Origin: Flavipsychrobacter stenotrophus | GTDB lineage: Bacteria; Bacteroidota; Bacteroidia; Chitinophagales; Chitinophagaceae | Direction: 5' to 3' | Assembly: GCA_947379685.1 (NCBI GenBank) | Contig: CANCOG010000263.1 | Location: 1-7,030 of the forward strand | DNA length: 7,030 nt | Part shown: one piece after another, positions 1-6,514 of the stretch | How the letters are laid out: every line of letters starts with the position of its first letter | How positions within the stretch are numbered: position 1 is the stretch's first letter | The notes under the pieces: model-generated | The model's input: the letters and a program-made list of their open reading frames with translations, nothing else | What the model was told of the DNA's origin: nothing | Databases searched by the model: none | Translations under genes and position numbers: made by a program

Positions 1-18
1 TTCAAATTTATCAATATT

Positions 19-435
19 TTAGAGAGCGTTAGCCGATTTGGCTTTTCTAATAAAAAACAATAGTGCGCCCGCAACGACTAGGTGCATCAAATCAAGCAGA
101 GCACCATATGCTAAAGTTACACCGGGTATGCCCATAAATGGATTGGCTAGCGACAATACAACCAGTACAGCAGAGATAATCGTGAAAGTTTTTAAGCCAT
201 TTTTTGAAAATTTCTCTACCACGAAAAAGACAAGGCTTCCAATCAAAGAAGGAAGGAGACTAGCCATAATAATATCAGCAATGGTAAGCGGTTTACCCGG
301 TTTGATGAAGATATTATCAGTAAAAATACCCATTAAGTGACCAATAAAAAATAATGCAGCGTTGATAATTGTAGCTGCACTTGCGGCCATGCCGCCTGCT
401 TTTACGCATTGTCCGATACTTAGTTTTATGTTCAT
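19..435 (-). CDS. Small four-helix membrane protein, DUF6069-like
   Basis: A 138-residue, strongly hydrophobic protein with four predicted transmembrane segments at about residues 14-35, 50-74, 83-100 and 108-130. It has a short polar N-terminus (MNIKLSIG) and a basic C-terminus (RKAKSANAL). A histidine sits in the last helix (H118, LMHLVVAG), and the overall layout resembles the uncharacterised DUF6069 family of small four-helix proteins; this assignment is from memory of the family pattern and is moderately sure. No catalytic motif is visible and the function is unknown. The ATG at 435 lies 37 bp after the reductase stop codon on the same strand, so it is probably the last gene of the MarR-pirin-reductase operon. 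In that setting it might affect membrane passage or retention of the compound the operon responds to, which is inference only. The stop codon is TAA, 18 bp from the window edge, so any terminator lies outside. Confidence 0.8.
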   Translation of the reverse strand: MNIKLSIGQCVKAGGMAASAATIINAALFFIGHLMGIFTDNIFIKPGKPLTIADIIMASLLPSLIGSLVFFVVEKFSKNGLKTFTIISAVLVVLSLANPFMGIPGVTLAYGALLDLMHLVVAGALLFFIRKAKSANAL

Positions 436-472
436 TTTGAGGTTGATTTATCTGTTATGAAATTGAATTTAT

Positions 473-1549
473 TTAACTCAACGCAGGATAATCGGTATAT
501 CCTTTTTCGCCGCCAAAGTACATTGTTGCACGGTCTGGGGTGTTCAATTCAGCATTCAATTCAAAGCGTTTTGGCAAATCAGGATTGGCAAGGAATAAGG
601 CGCCGTAAGAGATCATGCCTGCGATTCCTTTCTCAAGTTCCGCCTCACCAGTTTCGCGGTTATAGCCACCATTCGCCATCACCAGATGCTGGGACAGTTT
701 TCCAAAAGTGCCAATGACATCCCTTGGGTACTGGGGTAAATTGTCGGTCGGGAACATAGCATTCATCAACTGTATGTACGATAGAGGCAGCTTGTTCAAT
801 TCGGTGATCAGGTAAGTATACAGATCGGTAGGATTGCTGTCAATAATACTGTTATAAGGAATGCTGGGTGACAATTTAATACCCACTTTGCCCGGGCCCG
901 CTGCCTCTGAAATGGCCTGCATTACTTCCAATACAAACCTGCTGCGGTTTTCAATACTTCCACCATACTCATCTGTACGTTGGTTAGCGCTTTCTACCAG
1001 GAATTGGTTGGGCAGGTAGCCAAATGCACCATGCAACTCCACACCATCGAAACCAGCGGCCATAGCGTTGATGGCGGCCTGCCTGTAGTCCTGTACAATT
1101 TGTTTTACTTCTTCTGTGGTTAATGCCCGTGGAGTTTCATAATCTTTAGGGCCTTGCGAAGTGAAATGTTGTTGCCCGGTAATGGCTATAGCTGAAGGCG
1201 CAACAGGAAGCACTCCTTTTTTGTCGACCGAATGACCAACCCGGCCGGTGTGCCATAGCTGTGCATAAATAGCACCACCTTTTTGGTGAACGGCAGCAGT
1301 TACTTTCTTCCATGCTTCCACCTGGTCCTGGTTAAATAAGCCTGGGGTAAACGGGCTGCCCAGCGCTTGATCACTAATGTTTATAGCCTCAGTTATCAAC
1401 AGCCCTGCTGATGCCCGCTGTTCATAATACAATACTGTCAGGTCACCGACTATACCGTTCACATCGGCACGGCAACGTGTCATAGGAGCCATCGCCATGC
1501 GGTTTTGCAGTGTAAGGCTGCCCAAATCTATCTTGCTTAAGAGTTTCAT
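473..1549 (-). CDS. Old Yellow Enzyme family alkene reductase (FMN-dependent, NemA-like) with altered active site
   Basis: A 358-residue TIM-barrel flavin oxidoreductase, the usual length for NemA/PETN reductase/OYE proteins that reduce activated C=C bonds of enones, quinones, maleimides or nitro compounds with NAD(P)H. Visible family motifs are APMTR (T24, near flavin C4/O4), QLWHTGR (Q97, W99), H173 with Y178 (substrate-binding His and proton-donor Tyr), NQRTDEYGGS (190-198), GIKLSP (223-228), ANPDL (321-325) and the C-terminal GYTDYP (350-355). Three conserved positions differ. The second substrate-carbonyl ligand, normally Asn or His in HxxN/H, is Phe176. The Arg that contacts the flavin N1/O2 side is Lys225. 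The Arg of the FGR phosphate-binding motif is Ala317 (YGA). The frame is intact, so this looks like a divergent subfamily and not a decayed gene. It starts 16 bp after the pirin stop, with no strong Shine-Dalgarno sequence, and is probably co-transcribed with it. It acts in the cytoplasm; the physiological substrate is unknown. Confidence 0.95.
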   Translation of the reverse strand: MKLLSKIDLGSLTLQNRMAMAPMTRCRADVNGIVGDLTVLYYEQRASAGLLITEAINISDQALGSPFTPGLFNQDQVEAWKKVTAAVHQKGGAIYAQLWHTGRVGHSVDKKGVLPVAPSAIAITGQQHFTSQGPKDYETPRALTTEEVKQIVQDYRQAAINAMAAGFDGVELHGAFGYLPNQFLVESANQRTDEYGGSIENRSRFVLEVMQAISEAAGPGKVGIKLSPSIPYNSIIDSNPTDLYTYLITELNKLPLSYIQLMNAMFPTDNLPQYPRDVIGTFGKLSQHLVMANGGYNRETGEAELEKGIAGMISYGALFLANPDLPKRFELNAELNTPDRATMYFGGEKGYTDYPALS

Positions 1550-1565
1550 ATGCTTTATGTTAAGT

Positions 1566-2405
1566 TTAAATTGTTAGTGTTCCCATTTTCCCATTGCGGT
1601 AGTTGTCCATTACTTGCGCTATTTGTTCTTCGCTGTTCATCACAAAGGAAGCATAGGCAACAATTGGCTCCTGTAGGGGCGTACCTCCAAGAATTATGAA
1701 GTGACTATCGGCAGACGCTGCAATGGTCAAAGCATCTCCCGTCGTGTCAAATTTTGATATAGTCCCCTGAAGCAATTGCTTGTCAGCGATAGCCAGATTG
1801 CCCGTTATCATGTATAATCCGCAGGTGTCTCCTTCTGTAATGGGTATTTCGATCTGCGTTCCGGCAGGGATATTGACCTCGAAAATATATGCCGGTGAAA
1901 GGCTTTTTACTGGGGAAATGCGCCCCAACAAACTCCCTGCCAACACCTTTATTATTGCTCCGTTATGCTCGAACGATGGCAGCGTAGTAGAAGGGTAATG
2001 GAAAAATGCCGGGTCAATAAACTTGTCTTTTGCCGGCAGCGAGATCCACAATTGGAGTCCGTGTATGGTTTCAGTTTCTGTACGGTGTTCTGCCATACCC
2101 TCTGCATGAATTATTCCCTTGCCGGCCTGCATCCAGGCCACATCACCTGCATGTATTGTCACATCGTTTCCCAGACTGTCCTGATGACGGTTGCTGCCGG
2201 AAAAAAGGTAGGTTATGGTAGCAATTCCTGCATGAGGATGCGGGGGTACACCTCCGCTGCCTGGCCCTTTCTCAATTGGCCCGAAATGGTCAAGGAATAC
2301 AAAGGGATCAACATTACTTACAGCTCCGGGAATCACTTGCTTCACAAATGGCCCCATGCTTCTGCTGGCGTAGGCTTTCTGAGTATGGAATATCAGCTTG
2401 TTCAT
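1566..2405 (-). CDS. Pirin family bicupin protein
   Basis: A 279-residue protein with the two-domain cupin layout of pirins. The N-terminal half carries the pirin signature: DPFVFLDHFGP at about 33-43, then PHPHAGIATITYLF at 55-68, a turn with HQDSLGN at 74-80, and the GKGIIHAEG motif at 95-103. H56, H58, H100 and E102 match the four metal ligands of pirins (human pirin H56, H58, H101, E103), so an Fe(II)-type site should be intact. The C-terminal cupin (about 145-279) is more diverged, as is usual. Bacterial pirins such as E. coli YhhW show quercetin 2,3-dioxygenase activity in vitro, while other pirins act as cofactors of regulators; which applies here cannot be told. The ATG at 2405 lies 50 bp after the marR stop, with an operator-like palindrome between them, and the reductase follows after 16 bp. 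The shared operon suggests work on an aromatic or electrophilic compound. Family assignment is firm; substrate unknown. Confidence 0.95.
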   Translation of the reverse strand: MNKLIFHTQKAYASRSMGPFVKQVIPGAVSNVDPFVFLDHFGPIEKGPGSGGVPPHPHAGIATITYLFSGSNRHQDSLGNDVTIHAGDVAWMQAGKGIIHAEGMAEHRTETETIHGLQLWISLPAKDKFIDPAFFHYPSTTLPSFEHNGAIIKVLAGSLLGRISPVKSLSPAYIFEVNIPAGTQIEIPITEGDTCGLYMITGNLAIADKQLLQGTISKFDTTGDALTIAASADSHFIILGGTPLQEPIVAYASFVMNSEEQIAQVMDNYRNGKMGTLTI

Positions 2406-2420
2406 TTGCTCAATTTTTTA

Positions 2421-2442
2421 ATTAGTTGTACGTATAACTATT
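2421..2442. promoter_or_regulatory. Operator-like palindrome between marR and pirin gene (copy 2)
   Basis: A 22-bp imperfect palindrome with left arm ATTAGTTGTA, a CG centre, and right arm TATAACTATT; 8 of 10 arm positions pair. The left arm is identical to that of the palindrome upstream of marR (2942-2963), and both lie in the same orientation. The length and dyad symmetry fit a MarR dimer site. It sits 15 bp upstream of the pirin start codon, so binding could control an internal promoter for pirin, reductase and DUF6069 or act as a roadblock. I do not see an exact -7 promoter element in this 50-bp gap. Confidence 0.7.
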
Positions 2443-2455
2443 ATTTCAAAAAAAA

Positions 2456-2917
2456 TCAATACTCCCTTATTTTGTCGAGCAGCGCATTGAGATGAAAGGC
2501 CTCGGAGGCCGTCAGGTTGTTATGTGCTCTGTTATTTTCCTTAAAGTTCCCTTCAATTGCCTGCAAGAGTGTGAGTCCTGCGTCAGTTATATTTATCTGG
2601 TATTCCCGCTTATCACTTTCCGACTGTACAACAGTTACCAGTTTCTTGATTACCAGTTTCTTAATTATGAGTGTCACATTGGAGTTGGGCGCTATCATAC
2701 GCGAAAGAATATCTTTCTGACACATACTTTCAGGTGCGCTACCCTTCAATATCCTTAATACATTGAATTGCTCATGAGTAACATTGAATGGCTTAAGGGC
2801 AGAAGAGATTTTATGATACAGCCAATTGGCCGTAAACAGTACGTTGAGGTTGGCTTTTAGCTGTTCGTTGTCGAATCTCGACTGTTTTATTTCTTCTTCT
2901 AATGACGCCATATGCAT
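2456..2917 (-). CDS. MarR family winged-helix transcriptional regulator
   Basis: A 153-residue protein of standard MarR length. Helix 1 and dimer-forming residues lie at about 15-45 (LNVLFTANWLYHKISSAL), the HTH at about 47-95 (VTHEQFNVLRIL, then CQKDILSRM, then NSNVTLIIKKL), the wing at about 96-112 with the typical D-x-R pattern (SDKREYQINIT, D102 and R104), and the C-terminal dimerisation helices after 113. It has a single cysteine, C66, at the start of an HTH helix. The ATG at 2917 is chosen; a second in-frame ATG two codons later (2911) is equally possible. It is the first gene of the operon with pirin, reductase and DUF6069. Matching palindromes flank it at 2942-2963 and 2421-2442, so it is probably an autorepressor that also controls the downstream genes. 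The ligand is unknown. Family assignment is secure; the regulatory model is inferred from site placement. Confidence 0.95.
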   Translation of the reverse strand: MHMASLEEEIKQSRFDNEQLKANLNVLFTANWLYHKISSALKPFNVTHEQFNVLRILKGSAPESMCQKDILSRMIAPNSNVTLIIKKLVIKKLVTVVQSESDKREYQINITDAGLTLLQAIEGNFKENNRAHNNLTASEAFHLNALLDKIREY

Positions 2918-2928
2918 TATTTCTGAGA

Positions 2929-2958
2929 CAAAAGTAAGCTAATTAGTTGTATGTACAA
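2929..2958 (-). promoter_or_regulatory. Probable marR operon promoter (Bacteroidota type)
   Basis: On the minus strand, TACTTTTG (2936-2929) matches the Bacteroidota -7 consensus TAnnTTTG exactly. Upstream of it, after a 19-bp spacer, is a TTG (2958-2956) that fits the -33 element. Transcription would start about 5 nt downstream, leaving a leader of only a few nucleotides before the marR ATG at 2917. The palindrome at 2942-2963 covers the -33 element and most of the spacer, so a bound regulator would block the sigma factor. Confidence 0.7.
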
Positions 2959-2963
2959 CTAAT
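2942..2963. promoter_or_regulatory. Operator-like palindrome upstream of marR (copy 1)
   Basis: A 22-bp palindrome with left arm ATTAGTTGTA and right arm TACAACTAAT, perfect over both 10-bp arms, around a TG centre. It lies 24 bp upstream of the marR start codon and overlaps the -33 element and spacer of the predicted marR promoter. A second copy with the identical left arm lies after the marR gene. The symmetry, size and paired placement make it the likely binding site of the adjacent MarR protein (inferred). Confidence 0.8.
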
Positions 2964-3039
2964 ATTTTCGATGGCATCATAGATGAAACCTATTATCACA
3001 CATGCCTGCCTCTGAATTACGGCATTCAAAAAAATGAGG

Positions 3040-3047
3040 TATTTTTG
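3040..3047 (+). promoter_or_regulatory. Candidate -7 promoter element for the MORN/TonB gene
   Basis: TATTTTTG matches TAnnTTTG exactly and lies 136 bp upstream of the chosen ATG at 3184. No good TTG/TTTG -33 partner is visible at 19-21 bp, and the implied leader of about 130 nt is long, so the call is weak. The 2964-3183 stretch otherwise shows only short inverted repeats and no gene. Confidence 0.3.
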
Positions 3048-3183
3048 AGATGAGATTGTTCTGGCCAATATAAGTTAGCCGGCTTAACAGCCCGAACTAG
3101 GGTAAGCACAAATCCTATCGCAGATCATTTACCCTTCTATGCATCGGTACCCAATAATTGGCGAGCAAATAAAATTAACGACC

Positions 3184-4131
3184 ATGAGGAAATTCATCAT
3201 TCACTTATTCCCGATGTTGCTATTGGCGACTATCATACAGGCACAAGAAAAGAAGATGCAGTATTTCGATAAGAATTTGCGCCAGTGCAGTGCGGAGGCA
3301 TTTACCTATTCACGTTCTATTGAAAAAAAGAGTGAATCGTTGTATGAGATTCATGACAATTATGCCAATGGCATGCCTATTTTATCGGGCCACCTTACTT
3401 CGCCAGCTTTAAACTTCTGGGAGAACCGTACCGGGCATTTTATCTATTATAATGCACAAAAAGGTAAGGCATCGGAAGGGGAATTTGTGAATGGTAAGCG
3501 CCACGGAAAGTGGATCTATTATGTGCCAGGTAGTGATATGTTGCTAAAAGAGGTACAATATGAAAATGGTGATGTAGTGAGTTCAAAAAGCTTTGGCGGT
3601 GAGGGGCAATGGGTGCAGACACTTTCAGAGTATGAGCATGGGCAGGTAGTTTCGGAAAAGCAATTTTTCAGGACGGGGAAATTAAGGAAGGAGCTATTCA
3701 GTAATGGTGATGTTATGGAGTATTACCCCAATGGCAAGGAAAAAAGAAGCGCCAATTATAAGGGAGGTAAATTGATAGTTGAGCAATGTTTCGACTTAAA
3801 AGGTAAGGACACCGAATGTGTGCAGCAGGCCAGCAATAAGGATGTGATTATGCCAACCACCACCTACGACCTCAATGACTTTTTGGGAAAGACGGTACAC
3901 TACCCCGATATAGCAATGGACAGAGGTATTACCGGAAAGGTGATTGTTCAGTTTGTGGTTATGGAAGACGGCTCATTGGCGGGAATATTGGTATTAAAAG
4001 GTGTGTCTCCTTCGCTCGATGAAGAAGCACTTCGGGTTGTGGCCTCCATGCCTGCATGGCAACCGGGGTACGAGAAGAATAAACCGGTCAGAGTTTATTT
4101 TAACCAGCCAATTACTTTCGCTCTGGAATAG
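3184..4131 (+). CDS. MORN-repeat protein with C-terminal TonB domain, exported or membrane-anchored
   Basis: A 315-residue protein when started at the ATG at 3184. An earlier in-frame ATG at 3139 would add 15 polar residues ahead of a clear signal sequence, so the later start is preferred. Residues 1-20 (MRKF, hydrophobic core, ending IIQA) form a signal peptide or uncleaved anchor. Residues about 80-205 hold several MORN/YwqK-like units with the G-K-x-x-G-x-W/E pattern (for example NGKRHGKWIYY, YPNGKEKRSANYKGGK). Residues about 233-315 are a TonB C-terminal domain: YP at 240-241, GITGKVIVQFVV, DG at 262-263, LDEEALRVV at 278-286, MPAWQPG at 289-295 and PITFAL at the end. Such domains touch the TonB box of outer-membrane receptors, but in Bacteroidota many copies are attached to other modules with unknown partners. 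There is no proline-rich spacer and no exbB or exbD nearby, so a classical energy-transducing role is uncertain. Its stop lies 11 bp from that of the convergent kinase gene. Confidence 0.88.
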   Translation: MRKFIIHLFPMLLLATIIQAQEKKMQYFDKNLRQCSAEAFTYSRSIEKKSESLYEIHDNYANGMPILSGHLTSPALNFWENRTGHFIYYNAQKGKASEGEFVNGKRHGKWIYYVPGSDMLLKEVQYENGDVVSSKSFGGEGQWVQTLSEYEHGQVVSEKQFFRTGKLRKELFSNGDVMEYYPNGKEKRSANYKGGKLIVEQCFDLKGKDTECVQQASNKDVIMPTTTYDLNDFLGKTVHYPDIAMDRGITGKVIVQFVVMEDGSLAGILVLKGVSPSLDEEALRVVASMPAWQPGYEKNKPVRVYFNQPITFALE

Positions 4132-4142
4132 TGCTGGTGATT

Positions 4143-6470
4143 TTATCGCCGCCGGGGTAAAGAAAAGCTGAAGTTCGCGCCATTGTCCAATTCGCTTTCA
4201 GCCCAAATGCGCCCACCGTGCTTCGCTATGATCCGTTCAGCGATAGCCAGGCCTACACCCGTACCTTCAAATTCGCCCTGGGTGTGTAATCGTTGGAATA
4301 CTCCGAATAGTTTATCGGCATATTTCATCTCAAAGCCGACACCATTGTCCGCTATGCTGTATACAATATCATCATCCTGTTCAACCGAAGTGATCACCAC
4401 CGTTGGATGCTCTTTTTTTGATGAATATTTTATGGCGTTAGAGATCAGGTTGATCATCACCTGGTAAATTAGCGAATAGTCGCCTGGGACGGCATGTAAA
4501 TCGGCAACTTTCACATCGGCATTGTGCTGTTGTGCTCGTTCAAAGTCAGCCAGTGCATTCAGTGTGAGTTCCTTCATGTTCAATGCTGACTTTACAATTG
4601 TTTTTCTCCCAAGTCTTGAGAACGCGAGCAAATCATCGATAAGCCGGCTCATTTTGAGCGAATTATTCTGGATAACTTTTAGAAACCTCTTTCCCTGGGC
4701 ATCGAACAAAACATCATACTCTTGTTCCAGAATTTTTGAATAGCCATCGATTGCCCTCAATGGAGCCCGCAGGTCATGGGAAACTGAATAGGTAAAAGAT
4801 TCCAGTTCGCTGTTCACTACCCGCAGTTGCTCTTCCGCTTTTTTTCGGTCTGTGATGTCGTAAATGATATTGATCGCGTATTTTTCACCACTTAGCAGTA
4901 TTGTTTCTATAGAAGACAGCACATCAATTATCCTCCCCGATTTATGGTGCACCCGCATTTCAATGTTCCTGGCAAAGCCAGATTCTTTCACTTCTTTCAG
5001 GATTGCTTCGCGTAGCGGAACATCAACTATCAACCCTGCTTCCCGTGACGTATGACCTACTAATTCTCTCTTTGAGTAACCCGTCATGCGTCCAAATGCA
5101 TCGTTGACGTCAAGATATGTGGAATCCGAAAGCCGGGTGATTGTTATACCTGCCGCGCTGGCTTGGAAAGCTTTTTCAAATTTATCTTCACCTTCCTTCA
5201 ACTGTTCAATGTAACGCTCCAGTTCCGCGGTACGCTCTGCTACTTTTTGCTCGAGCTCTTCATTCATTTTACGGATGTTAGCCTCAGTTTTTTTCCGGTC
5301 GTTTATGTCCTTGAAAAATGCCAGAATCCTGTCCGAACCTGCTATTGTAGCCCTTTTTAGATTTACCTCATACCAGCTCGACGAACCATCGCTGGTTTTA
5401 CCAAGCCATTCGAACTGCTGCGGAGGGCCAGCCGCAGCCTTACTGATAAAGTCGATCGCTTTCTCAAAACTGTAATCGGGGTTGTCAGTAATAAAAGCCT
5501 GAGGGTCGTTATTCAAAAGCTCTTGCCTGGTGAAGCCAGTGATCTCCATGGCTTTCTGGTTTACCTCAAGCACCCTGCCGGTTTCCATTTCATGAACGTA
5601 AATGGCTTCGTTGGCCTTCTCAAACAACTCCCTGTAATTGGTTTCCGCTTTCTTTATTTTCTCCTCTGTTTCTTTTTGTTCAGTAACATCCTGCAGCACC
5701 AAAATTACTTCAACTAACATCCCTTCACTATTTTTTAAGGGGTAAAGCGTCATCTGCATCCAACGCTTCCTGCCGGTCTGCCCAATAAGGGAAGGATCAT
5801 AGAGGTACGGCTCCGATACCGCCAATTCGCCATCAAAAGCTTGTTCAACGTACTTTGAAAGCCCTGACGCTTCCAGTTGTGTATCCTTCCTTATGTTGTA
5901 GCCCCTTACCTTTTCACGGTCTTCCTGCCACATTAATTCCCATGCTTTGTTTGCATTGACATAAGTGCCGTCGGGCAGGTACGTAATTACAGGGTAAGGG
6001 AATTGTTCAATTATGGAACGGAACCTGTTTTCGCTGGCGCGAAGCTGGTCTTCCGCATGCTTTTTATCAGTGATGTCGCGAAAATTGGATACCAGTGCCC
6101 CTATATCGGCATCCTGCAGCATATTGGTGATTGTTCCCTCACACCAAACATAACTGCCGTCATTGCATAGCACACGTTGTCTAATGAAAACTGAGTGCCC
6201 CGGGTTATTCAGCACGGTGGCAACCTTCGCCATAAGTCCCGGCACATCGTCCGGGTGAACAAAATCAGAGCCGGGCCGCGATTGGTATTCTTCAAGCGTA
6301 AAGCCTGTGATTCGTGTAACTGACGGACTAATATACAGCATCTTGCCATCGGGAAGGGCAAGAGTCATCATGTCTGCGCTTTTTTCTATCAGTGTTCTGA
6401 ACAGCTTTTCGCTTCTTTTGAACTGTTCCTGCGATACTGTTTTTGCGAATGTTTCGTCCCCCATCTCCAT
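4143..6470 (-). CDS. Soluble multi-PAS sensor histidine kinase
   Basis: A 775-residue kinase with no transmembrane segment or signal peptide, so it should sense cytoplasmic signals. It has four PAS/PAC units at about 20-138 (HPDD at 72-75, ending FRDITDKK), 145-268 (ending LQDVTEQK), 276-396 (ending FKDINDRKK) and 427-545 (ending IYDITDRKK). A coiled coil with the common EQKVAERTAELE motif at about 400-425 separates the third and fourth. The HisKA domain has the phosphoacceptor H565 (SVSHDLRAPLRAIDGYS), and the HATPase domain has N-box N674/N677 (INLISNAIKYSS), G1 DNGVGF at 708-713, F-box FQRLH at 725-729 and G2 GTGVGLAIAERI at 736-747. All catalytic motifs are present. There is no receiver domain and no response regulator nearby, so it is an orphan kinase. 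The signal is unknown; no PAS shows an unmistakable haem or flavin motif. The ATG at 6470 is used; a second ATG lies two codons later. A -7 promoter element lies at 6514-6507. Confidence 0.96.
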   Translation of the reverse strand: MEMGDETFAKTVSQEQFKRSEKLFRTLIEKSADMMTLALPDGKMLYISPSVTRITGFTLEEYQSRPGSDFVHPDDVPGLMAKVATVLNNPGHSVFIRQRVLCNDGSYVWCEGTITNMLQDADIGALVSNFRDITDKKHAEDQLRASENRFRSIIEQFPYPVITYLPDGTYVNANKAWELMWQEDREKVRGYNIRKDTQLEASGLSKYVEQAFDGELAVSEPYLYDPSLIGQTGRKRWMQMTLYPLKNSEGMLVEVILVLQDVTEQKETEEKIKKAETNYRELFEKANEAIYVHEMETGRVLEVNQKAMEITGFTRQELLNNDPQAFITDNPDYSFEKAIDFISKAAAGPPQQFEWLGKTSDGSSSWYEVNLKRATIAGSDRILAFFKDINDRKKTEANIRKMNEELEQKVAERTAELERYIEQLKEGEDKFEKAFQASAAGITITRLSDSTYLDVNDAFGRMTGYSKRELVGHTSREAGLIVDVPLREAILKEVKESGFARNIEMRVHHKSGRIIDVLSSIETILLSGEKYAINIIYDITDRKKAEEQLRVVNSELESFTYSVSHDLRAPLRAIDGYSKILEQEYDVLFDAQGKRFLKVIQNNSLKMSRLIDDLLAFSRLGRKTIVKSALNMKELTLNALADFERAQQHNADVKVADLHAVPGDYSLIYQVMINLISNAIKYSSKKEHPTVVITSVEQDDDIVYSIADNGVGFEMKYADKLFGVFQRLHTQGEFEGTGVGLAIAERIIAKHGGRIWAESELDNGANFSFSLPRRR

Positions 6471-6506
6471 TTACATTTTCCAGGATCTTCCCATCGAAAA
6501 TATGAT

Positions 6507-6514
6507 CAAATATA
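6507..6514 (-). promoter_or_regulatory. Candidate -7 promoter element of the histidine kinase gene
   Basis: TATATTTG on the minus strand matches TAnnTTTG exactly and lies 36 bp upstream of the kinase ATG, giving a plausible leader of about 30 nt. The -33 region is AT-rich without a clear TTG, so only the -7 element is supported. Confidence 0.5.

Noticed and set aside
2406..2455. Separate promoter for pirin in the marR-pirin gap
   Set aside because: No TAnnTTTG match is present on the minus strand here; only the operator-like palindrome is supported.
1965..2495. 176-codon plus-strand open frame across the pirin gene
   Set aside because: It lies opposite the well-supported pirin gene and runs into marR, with a Cys/Tyr/His-rich translation and no domain; a shadow of the real genes.
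3077..3084. AGCCGGCT palindrome with partly matching flanks
   Set aside because: Symmetry breaks immediately outside the 8-bp core; too short to call a site.
3099..3135. Inverted repeat AGGGTAA/TTACCCT with 23-bp spacer upstream of the MORN/TonB gene
   Set aside because: Seven-base arms with a wide loop are expected by chance in a gap of this size, and no regulator or U-tract goes with it.
3139..3183. Longer N-terminus for the MORN/TonB protein from ATG 3139
   Set aside because: It would place 15 polar residues ahead of a clear signal sequence beginning at ATG 3184.
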